10,770 bases of DNA from an uncultured Oscillospiraceae bacterium. Its GTDB lineage: Bacteria; Bacillota; Clostridia; Oscillospirales; Oscillospiraceae. The stretch spans positions 1 to 10,770 of the forward strand of contig CAKTPC010000068.1 of assembly GCA_934590505.1 (NCBI GenBank). Reading direction: 5' to 3'. Of this stretch, positions 6,197 to 10,770 are shown in pieces (the first letter of the stretch is position 1; every line of letters starts with the position of its first letter). The notes beneath the pieces are model-generated. The model searched no databases and had not been told where the DNA came from. It saw only the letters and a program-made list of their open reading frames with translations. Position numbers and translations under genes: made by a program.

Positions 6197-7078
6197 ATGA
6201 AATCCTACAATTCCGATAAGCTCAAGCTGATAATCGCGCTCCTCATATATGGCACGATAGGCGTCGTCAGAAAGAACATCCCCTATCCCTCCAGCTTCAT
6301 CGCGTTTGCCCGTGCCGCAATCGGCTTTCTCTTTCTGCTGTGCTTCCGCGTCATTACGCGCACATGGATAGACCGCACCGCCGTGAAGCGCAATCTCAAG
6401 ACACTTCTCCTCTCCGGTGCGCTGCTTGGCTTCAACTGGCTGCTGCTTTTCGAGGCTTACAATTATACCTCTGTTGCCGTGGCCACGGTGTGCTATTATA
6501 TGTCCCCTGTCTTTCTTATGCTTGCCTCCCCGCTCCTCGGAGAACGGCTGACCGCACGCAAATGCGCCTGTGCCGCCGTTGCGCTGTTTGGCATGGTGCT
6601 TGTCTCCGGTGTTCTTGAAACCGGGCTGTACGGCATCAAAGGGATCATTCTCGGCCTTGTCTCCGCCGTGACCTACGCGGTGATCGTCATGCTCAACAAG
6701 ACGCTCAAGGACATCTCCGCCGGGGACCGGACGATAATGCAGCTCGGCATTTCGAGCATCGTTATGCTGCCCTATGTGCTGCTGACCGAGAATGTCGCTG
6801 CGCTACAGTTCAGCTTTACCCCGGTCATGCTGCTCCTTGTCGCGGGCATCGTCCACACCGGCTTTGCCTATACTCTCTACTTCGGCGGCATCGCCGGCAT
6901 CCCCGCGCAGACCGCCGCCGTGCTCAGCTACATAGACCCCATAACTGCGATCCTTCTGTCCGTTGTCCTTCTCCGGGAGGACATGAGCGCCATCTCCGCC
7001 ATAGGCTGCGTACTCGTCATCGGTGCAATGCTCGTCAGCGAGATCGAGCCGAAAAAGAAACGCCCATCCGCCGAGTAA
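6197..7078 (+). CDS. EamA/DMT-family membrane transporter
   Basis: This 293-residue integral membrane protein of the drug/metabolite transporter superfamily has two EamA repeats (about 10-138 and 147-283) and about ten hydrophobic segments, the usual length and layout. The first repeat ends with the family-typical PLLGERLT (112-119), and the second has the matching LLREDMS (258-264). The C-terminus is a short basic tail (EPKKKRPSAE), probably cytoplasmic. Family members export or exchange small metabolites such as amino acids. The substrate cannot be told from the sequence. The ATG at 6197 has AGGTGAG just upstream. The gene has its own consensus promoter and terminator, so it is a single-gene unit. 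The MerR regulator downstream has a separate promoter, and I see no MerR-type dyad in the transporter promoter. Confidence 0.9.
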   Translation: MKSYNSDKLKLIIALLIYGTIGVVRKNIPYPSSFIAFARAAIGFLFLLCFRVITRTWIDRTAVKRNLKTLLLSGALLGFNWLLLFEAYNYTSVAVATVCYYMSPVFLMLASPLLGERLTARKCACAAVALFGMVLVSGVLETGLYGIKGIILGLVSAVTYAVIVMLNKTLKDISAGDRTIMQLGISSIVMLPYVLLTENVAALQFSFTPVMLLLVAGIVHTGFAYTLYFGGIAGIPAQTAAVLSYIDPITAILLSVVLLREDMSAISAIGCVLVIGAMLVSEIEPKKKRPSAE

Positions 7079-7089
7079 AACTTCCCACC

Positions 7090-7122
7090 ACTGCTCCGTT
7101 TCACGCGGAGCAGTTTTTGTTT
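7090..7122 (+). terminator. Intrinsic terminator of the EamA transporter gene
   Basis: ACTGCTCCG (7090-7098) pairs perfectly with CGGAGCAGT (7106-7114) across a 7-nt loop and leads into TTTTTGTTT. It starts 12 nt after the transporter stop codon. Confidence 0.9.
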
Positions 7123-7131
7123 CTCTCCGAC

Positions 7132-7161
7132 TTGACATATGCTTCCACACCGCAATATAAT
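7132..7161 (+). promoter_or_regulatory. Consensus sigma-A promoter of the MerR-family gene
   Basis: TTGACA (7132-7137) and TATAAT (7156-7161) are perfect and 18 bp apart, directly after the transporter terminator. The spacer has no dyad like the one found in the promoter of the next gene. Transcription would start near 7168, so the longer upstream reading from a TTG at 7117 cannot be translated from this promoter. Confidence 0.85.
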
Positions 7162-7179
7162 ATTTTAAACCTTATAGTT

Positions 7180-7185
7180 GGAGGA
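7180..7185 (+). promoter_or_regulatory. Ribosome binding site fixing the MerR start
   Basis: GGAGGA lies 6 nt before the ATG at 7192. This supports that start over the TTG at 7117, which lies in the terminator tail, upstream of the promoter. Confidence 0.9.
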
Positions 7186-7191
7186 GAGTTT

Positions 7192-8031
7192 ATGGATCTG
7201 CAAAAGCTGTCGATCGGGCAGATGGCCGAGCTTAATCATGTCAGCGAACAGACGCTGAGATTATATGACAAGGAAGGTTTGCTTGTCCCCCGCTGTGTTG
7301 ATCCCGTCACGGGCTACCGTTACTATCACATCACCCAGTCGGCAAAGCTCGACCTCATCCAGAACATGAAGGTCTACGGAATGACGCTGCGGCAGATACG
7401 CAGCTTCCTCGACAGCAACGATCCCGCGGCGCTGCGCGCTCTGCTCTCCGAGCAGGCCGACAGCATTGAGGAGCGTATCCGGCAGCTGCGCCGCTCGCAG
7501 AGCGCCATCACGCGCACGCTCGATAACTACCGCCGCTATGAGGCAATGCCGCGAAACGGTGAAATTTTCCTCGAATATATCCCCGAGCGCCGCATTTTTC
7601 GCTATAGCTGCGACGTAAATTACTTCGATCAGGACGAAAGCGGCTACGAATATATGCTCCGCCAGATGAAAACCAACCTCGTCGCAAACAACATGCCGCT
7701 GTCCTATTTCACCAACATCGGCACAATAATCCGCCGGGAGCACCTTATCCCGGACGCGCTGTTTTCAAACGAGGTTTTTCTTTTCGTCGACGAGAACGAC
7801 AGCTCACAGGCTATGGAGACGCTGCCTGCCGCATCATATCTCTGCCTGTGCTCGGACGAGTTCAGCATGGAGGCCGAGAACATCCGCCGCCTGCTGGACT
7901 ATGTGCAGACGCGCGGCTGCGAGATCGCCGGGGATTACATTTGCGAGGTCGTTGTCGACTTCCCGATGTTCGATTTCGACCGACGCCGCATGTTCTATAA
8001 AGCACAAATCCCCGTGCGCTTTTTTGGTTAA
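7192..8031 (+). CDS. MerR-family regulator with BmrR/GyrI-like effector domain
   Basis: This 279-residue regulator begins with a MerR winged helix-turn-helix: LSIGQMAEL to TLRLYDKEGLL (6-31), then the wing GYRYY (41-45). A dimerisation coiled coil spans about 77-118. The C-terminal 160 residues (about 122-279) look like the ligand-binding GyrI-like fold of BmrR-type multidrug or metabolite sensors. There is no metal-binding cysteine pair of the CueR/MerR kind, so the signal is more likely an organic molecule. MerR activators bind a dyad in an overlong promoter spacer and twist the DNA. Exactly such a promoter (19-bp spacer with a perfect 17-bp dyad) lies 20 nt past the stop codon, in front of the oxidoreductase gene. 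That gene is therefore the probable target. No intrinsic terminator follows, so some read-through is possible. Confidence 0.9.
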   Translation: MDLQKLSIGQMAELNHVSEQTLRLYDKEGLLVPRCVDPVTGYRYYHITQSAKLDLIQNMKVYGMTLRQIRSFLDSNDPAALRALLSEQADSIEERIRQLRRSQSAITRTLDNYRRYEAMPRNGEIFLEYIPERRIFRYSCDVNYFDQDESGYEYMLRQMKTNLVANNMPLSYFTNIGTIIRREHLIPDALFSNEVFLFVDENDSSQAMETLPAASYLCLCSDEFSMEAENIRRLLDYVQTRGCEIAGDYICEVVVDFPMFDFDRRRMFYKAQIPVRFFG

Positions 8032-8051
8032 TCTGCGCAGCAAATTTCCCC

Positions 8052-8082
8052 TTGACATTATTGTAACAATAATCTGTATAAT
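8052..8082 (+). promoter_or_regulatory. MerR-type promoter: TTGACA-N19-TATAAT
   Basis: Both hexamers are perfect (8052-8057 and 8077-8082), but the spacer is 19 bp, too long for efficient unaided transcription. This is the hallmark of promoters activated by MerR-family proteins. Transcription would start near 8089, giving a leader of about 55 nt before the oxidoreductase start. Confidence 0.85.
8057..8073. promoter_or_regulatory. Perfect 17-bp dyad, probable operator of the adjacent MerR protein
   Basis: ATTATTGT (8057-8064), a central A (8065) and ACAATAAT (8066-8073) form a perfect 8+1+8 dyad. It begins on the last base of the -35 and fills the spacer. This is the expected place for a MerR-family dimer. 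Confidence 0.8.
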
Positions 8083-8143
8083 AAGTCCCGTAAGGTTGTT
8101 AAAAAACTAACCAATTTTTAAAACAATTTGAGGAGGCAATTAT

Positions 8144-9232
8144 ATGGATCGCAAAATTAAGGTCGTTCAGTACGGTGCAGGTAAGATGAGCCGCTATCTC
8201 ATGCGTTATGTGCTTGAGCACGGCGGCGAGCTGGTCGGCGCTTTCTGCCGCAACAAGACCCACATCGGCAAGGATGTCTCCGAGATCATAGGCAGCGGTT
8301 ATCCCTTCGTCGGCGTTACGGTCGAGAACTCTGCCGACGCAGACAAGCGCATCGGTGAGCTCAAGCCCGATGTGTGCATCATCGCCACACGCAGCACCGT
8401 CGCAGAGCTGGAGGACATCTTCACCATCTGCGCAAAGCACGGTGTCAACGCCATCACCACCTGCGAGGAAGCACTCTACCCGTGGAACTCCTCCCCCGCT
8501 CTCACCGCTAAGCTCGATAAGCTTGCCAAGGAGGGCGGCTGCACGCTCACCGGTGTCGGCTACTGCGACCTCTATTGGGGCACTATGGTCACGAACCTTG
8601 CCGGCTCCTCCCACAAGATCACGAAGATCGAAGGCAGCAGCTGGTATAACGTTGAGGACTACGGCGTCGCTCTTGCCGAAGGCCACGGCGCGGGCCTGAC
8701 GATCGATGAGTTCAACAAGACCATCGGCTGCTATAACGACACCCCGTCTGATGAGATGAAGGAACTTGTCGAGAGTGGGAAGTATGTCCCCTCCTACATG
8801 TGGAACCAGAACGGCTGGCTGTGCAGCAAGATGAATCTGCACATCACCTCCCAGACCCAGAAGTGCATCCCCTGCGTCGATAAGGAGGATCTCAAGTCCG
8901 AGACTCTCGGCATGGTCGTCAAGGCCGGCAACGCGACCGGTATGCGCGCCATCGTCACCACCGAGACCGAGGAGGGCATCACCCTTGTCACCGAATGCGT
9001 CGGCAAGATCTACAACCCCGAAGAGACAGACAAGAACGTCTGGACGCTGCACGGCGAACCGGAGACGACCTGCATCGTCAACCAGCCCGCGACCGTCGAG
9101 CTGACCTGCGCCACGCTCGTCAACCGCATCCCGCAGCTCATTGACGCCCCAGCCGGTTATGTTACAACCGACCAGTTCCCGTACAACGAGTACATGGTCC
9201 ACCCGATGAACGAGTACGTCAAGACCAAGTAA
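8144..9232 (+). CDS. DapB-fold NAD(P)-dependent amine dehydrogenase, 2,4-diaminopentanoate dehydrogenase-like
   Basis: The 362-residue cytoplasmic enzyme has an N-terminal Rossmann domain with the dinucleotide loop QYGAGKMSRYLM (9-20). Its family-typical segments are ITTCEEALYPW (104-114), TGVGYCDLYWG (136-146), EGSSWYNVEDYGVALAEGHGAG (163-184) and, near the C-terminus, a VELTCATLVNRIPQ segment. The overall pattern matches, from memory, 2,4-diaminopentanoate dehydrogenase of the clostridial ornithine oxidation pathway (NAD(P)+-dependent oxidative deamination to 2-amino-4-oxopentanoate), a relative of dihydrodipicolinate reductase. None of the other ornithine-pathway genes is nearby, so the real substrate may be another amino acid or diamine. 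The start is firm: AGGAGG at 8131-8136 is 7 nt before the ATG. Expression is probably switched on by the upstream MerR regulator through the 19-bp-spacer promoter. The gene ends at a strong bidirectional terminator. Confidence 0.7.
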   Translation: MDRKIKVVQYGAGKMSRYLMRYVLEHGGELVGAFCRNKTHIGKDVSEIIGSGYPFVGVTVENSADADKRIGELKPDVCIIATRSTVAELEDIFTICAKHGVNAITTCEEALYPWNSSPALTAKLDKLAKEGGCTLTGVGYCDLYWGTMVTNLAGSSHKITKIEGSSWYNVEDYGVALAEGHGAGLTIDEFNKTIGCYNDTPSDEMKELVESGKYVPSYMWNQNGWLCSKMNLHITSQTQKCIPCVDKEDLKSETLGMVVKAGNATGMRAIVTTETEEGITLVTECVGKIYNPEETDKNVWTLHGEPETTCIVNQPATVELTCATLVNRIPQLIDAPAGYVTTDQFPYNEYMVHPMNEYVKTK

Positions 9233-9248
9233 CTGATTTTCTCTGTAA

Positions 9249-9287
9249 AAAATGGACGCACTGCAATACTTGCAGTGCGTCCATTTT
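9249..9287. terminator. Strong bidirectional terminator between convergent genes
   Basis: AAAATGGACGCACTGCAA (9249-9266) pairs without a mismatch with the segment at 9270-9287 across a TAC loop, an 18-bp stem. T-runs on both strands come from the stem ends. It separates the oxidoreductase (plus) from the NTPase gene (minus). Confidence 0.92.
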
Positions 9288-9358
9288 GATTCATCCCGCA
9301 GGGACACCATATTCGCCGCCTACGGCGGCGATTTCATCCGGCCGCAGGCTGGATTTCA
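9288..9358. repeat. Cluster of three small hairpins, REP-like modular element
   Basis: Three short stems with 3-nt loops follow each other. TCCC-GCA-GGGA lies at about 9294-9304. TCGCCGCC-TAC-GGCGGCGA lies at 9313-9331. ATCCGGCC-GCA-GGCTGGAT, with one G-T pair, lies at about 9336-9354. They are separated by similar linkers of the ATTTCAT type, and ATTTCAT occurs at both 9331 and 9353. The block fills the space between the terminator and the NTPase stop codon. It looks like a dispersed extragenic palindromic repeat, but no second copy is in the window. Confidence 0.6.
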
Positions 9359-9949
9359 TTACCTTATGTCCGCGTACTCCTTCACCCATGCCTCGACTAT
9401 GCGCTTTGCCTTCTCGTCGCCGCGCTGCTTCACCTCAATGACGACCGTGTCCTCATCGTTTGCCAGCACCGTGCGCAGGTTATCCGTCAGCATCGTGAAC
9501 TTCTCGCCAAGCCCGAAGCTTGCGCGCAGCTCCTCGGCGTTCTCCGCGCCCTTGAGCACGCCTATTATCGGCGCGTCAGAATTGAGCAGTTCCGCAAGCT
9601 CATTGCGAAATTGCGGTATCAGCATCTCAAAGCCGCCGATCTCATCGATCATCACGAACGGATAGAACTCCGCTTCCCTGAGCATCTGTGCCGCACTCTC
9701 ACGGAACACCTCGTTGTTCTTCCTCGGCGGGGCGGCGCTGAGATCAAGAAAGCGCTGCCCGTCAAAGCCGTCGTGCCCAATCGCCGCCGCGGCGGGATAG
9801 AGGTCAAAGCCCTCAACGCGTCCTTCACAGTCCGTCACGCGCTCCGTTATAAAGCCGCCCGCATAGCCTGCCGCCGTGCCTAGCGTCTGTCTTATGATAG
9901 TAGTCTTGCCGATCCCCGACGGACCGGTAAGGAAAAGATGTTTCTTCAT
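9359..9949 (-). CDS. THEP1-like nucleoside-triphosphatase
   Basis: This 196-residue cytoplasmic P-loop NTPase has a Walker A motif GPSGIGKTT at 9-17 immediately after the first strand (MKKHLFLT). Its Walker B segment is FVMIDEIGGFEML at 98-110, close to the IDEIG signature of the THEP1 family (NTPase/cancer-related NTPase). Family members hydrolyse ATP, GTP and other nucleotides slowly; their cellular role is not settled. The start is set at ATG 9949, because GGAG at 9958-9961 lies 8 nt upstream. A 17-residue longer reading to 10000 would start upstream of the promoter's transcription start and is rejected. The gene is transcribed alone from its own TATAAT promoter, divergently from the epimerase gene, and no partner gene suggests its function. 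Confidence 0.88.
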   Translation of the reverse strand: MKKHLFLTGPSGIGKTTIIRQTLGTAAGYAGGFITERVTDCEGRVEGFDLYPAAAAIGHDGFDGQRFLDLSAAPPRKNNEVFRESAAQMLREAEFYPFVMIDEIGGFEMLIPQFRNELAELLNSDAPIIGVLKGAENAEELRASFGLGEKFTMLTDNLRTVLANDEDTVVIEVKQRGDEKAKRIVEAWVKEYADIR

Positions 9950-9957
9950 TTTCTTCA

Positions 9958-9961
9958 CTCC
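9958..9961 (-). promoter_or_regulatory. Ribosome binding site fixing the NTPase start
   Basis: GGAG on the minus strand lies 8 nt before ATG 9949 and has no equivalent before the more upstream in-frame codons. Confidence 0.8.
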
Positions 9962-9979
9962 ATGGTTGGTCTTATCAGA

Positions 9980-10008
9980 ATTATACTCATCCGCGCGCAT
10001 TTTGTAAA
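9980..10008 (-). promoter_or_regulatory. Promoter of the THEP1-like NTPase gene
   Basis: On the minus strand TTTACA (10003-10008) and a perfect TATAAT (9980-9985) are 17 bp apart. Transcription would start near 9973, leaving a leader of about 25 nt. It lies back to back with a promoter for the epimerase gene. Confidence 0.8.
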
Positions 10009-10030
10009 TACGTCCGATTTATTTAAGCTC

Positions 10031-10059
10031 TTGATGTTTCGGCGGATTTGGTATATTCT
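10031..10059 (+). promoter_or_regulatory. Likely promoter of the epimerase gene
   Basis: TTGATG (10031-10036) is followed at 17 bp by TATTCT (10054-10059), or at 15 bp by TATATT (10052-10057). Neither pairing is perfect. The position, about 40 nt before the epimerase start, fits. Confidence 0.45.
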
Positions 10060-10096
10060 ATAGAAAGAACAACTTTGATGAACGGACGTTTCTTTT

Positions 10097-10770
10097 ATGA
10101 CTGATTTTGAAAATAAGACTATCCTTGTCACCGGCGCTGCCGGGTTCATCGGCAGCTTTCTGTGCGATGCGCTGCTGAAGGGCAAGGGCGTTCATGTCGT
10201 CGGTATCGACAGCATGAACGATTATTACGAAGTCTCCCTCAAGGAGTACCGCCTTGAAAAACTCCGCGCTCTCGCGAACAAGCGTGAAAGCTCCGGCTGC
10301 CGCTTTTCCTTTGTCCGCGGCAACATGGCCGTTAAGGCTGTCATTGACGGGATCTTTGCCGAGTATAAGCCTGACATCGTCGTCAACCTCGCAGCTCAGG
10401 CGGGTGTGCGCTACTCTATCGACCATCCCGATGTGTACATAGAGTCTAATCTCATTGGCTTCTACAATATTCTTGAAGCCTGCCGCCACTCGTATGACGA
10501 CGGCGCAAAGGGCGTGGAGCATTTGGTCTACGCCTCCAGCTCCTCGGTCTACGGCAGCAATAAAAAAGTCCCCTACTCGACTGATGATAAAGTCGATAAC
10601 CCCGTCAGTCTCTACGCCGCAACTAAGAAATCTGACGAGCTTATGGCTCACGCATACGCAAAACTCTATAATATCCCGAGCACAGGTCTGCGCTTCTTTA
10701 CGGTGTATGGTCCCGCCGGGCGTCCCGACATGGCGTACTTCGGCTTTACAAACAAGCTGCGCGCCGGTGA
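10097..10770 (+). CDS. NAD-dependent UDP-sugar epimerase, UDP-glucuronate 4-epimerase type (partial, 3' end outside)
   Basis: The first 224 codons of an extended short-chain dehydrogenase/reductase are present; the frame is open to the right edge. The N-terminal Rossmann fold has the NAD loop TGAAGFIGS at 12-20 and GIDSMNDYY at 36-44. LAAQAGVRYSI (98-108), ASSSSVYG (146-153) and the catalytic pair Tyr173/Lys177 in YAATK follow. The segment GLRFFTVYGPAGRPDMAYF (197-215) is characteristic of UDP-glucuronate 4-epimerases and relatives that supply UDP-galacturonate-type sugars for capsule or cell-wall glycans. UDP-GlcNAc or UDP-glucose epimerases are close alternatives. The ATG at 10097 is chosen because it puts the NAD strand at residue 8, as is usual. 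Its ribosome binding site is weak. A glycan synthesis cluster may follow beyond the window. Confidence 0.88.
   Translation, partial: MTDFENKTILVTGAAGFIGSFLCDALLKGKGVHVVGIDSMNDYYEVSLKEYRLEKLRALANKRESSGCRFSFVRGNMAVKAVIDGIFAEYKPDIVVNLAAQAGVRYSIDHPDVYIESNLIGFYNILEACRHSYDDGAKGVEHLVYASSSSVYGSNKKVPYSTDDKVDNPVSLYAATKKSDELMAHAYAKLYNIPSTGLRFFTVYGPAGRPDMAYFGFTNKLRAG

Noticed and set aside
7117..7191. Extended N-terminus of the MerR protein from a TTG codon
   Set aside because: The TTG lies in the terminator tail, upstream of the promoter. The ATG at 7192 has GGAGGA at ideal spacing and begins right before the helix-turn-helix.
8099..9310. Minus-strand open frame (403 codons) opposite the oxidoreductase
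   Set aside because: It covers the whole enzyme gene and both flanking control regions, including the terminator stem; its translation has no recognisable domain. It is a codon-bias shadow.
9950..10000. 17-residue longer NTPase start
   Set aside because: The extension crosses the TATAAT promoter, and Walker A proteins of this family begin a few residues before the P-loop, as with ATG 9949.
10078..10104. Eight-codon upstream reading frame overlapping the epimerase start
   Set aside because: It has a weak ribosome binding site and no recognisable regulatory peptide features; short frames like this arise by chance.

Overview
The window looks like chromosomal DNA of an anaerobic, moderately GC-rich Clostridia-type Firmicute, most like a gut Oscillospiraceae/Lachnospiraceae relative. 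This is an inference. It rests on strong AGGAGG-type ribosome binding sites, consensus sigma-A promoters, an oxygen-scavenging flavodiiron protein, nickel-pincer cofactor genes, a C..HxHxxxCY-repeat secreted protein of a style seen in gut Firmicutes, and an oxidoreductase resembling the 2,4-diaminopentanoate dehydrogenase of amino-acid fermenters. I saw no tRNA, rRNA, CRISPR array or transposase.

Left part (1-4600, minus strand): one compact five-gene operon reads right to left, larB - larE - larC - flavodiiron protein - small acidic ArdA-like protein. The gaps are 18, -4, 13 and 12 nt. A TATAAT promoter with a perfect CGCAAG/CTTGCG dyad over its -35 lies before larB, and a hairpin terminator sits at the left window edge. 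LarB, LarE and LarC build the nickel-pincer nucleotide (NPN) cofactor of lactate racemase-type enzymes. No larA-type enzyme is in the window, so the client must be encoded elsewhere.

Middle part (4600-8031, plus strand): a 258-nt divergent intergenic region holds a long inverted repeat. It is followed by a secreted CHAP-domain protein with five Cys/His repeats, an EamA/DMT-family transporter and a MerR-family regulator with a BmrR/GyrI-like effector domain. Each junction is compact. The promoter of the transporter gene is built into the left arm of the terminator of the CHAP gene.

Right part (8032-10770): the MerR gene is followed by a DapB-fold amine dehydrogenase-like oxidoreductase. Its promoter has perfect -35 and -10 hexamers, a 19-bp spacer and a perfect 17-bp dyad filling the spacer. 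This is the classic layout of a MerR-activated promoter, so the upstream regulator and this enzyme probably form a small effector-responsive unit. After an 18-bp bidirectional terminator and a cluster of three small hairpins comes a THEP1-like NTPase (minus strand). A divergent, truncated UDP-sugar (UDP-glucuronate type) epimerase runs off the right edge.

The best candidates for something undescribed are the MerR/amine dehydrogenase unit, the linkage of NPN-cofactor genes with an O2/NO-reducing flavodiiron protein and an antirestriction-like gene in one operon, and the five-repeat metal-site-like CHAP protein.
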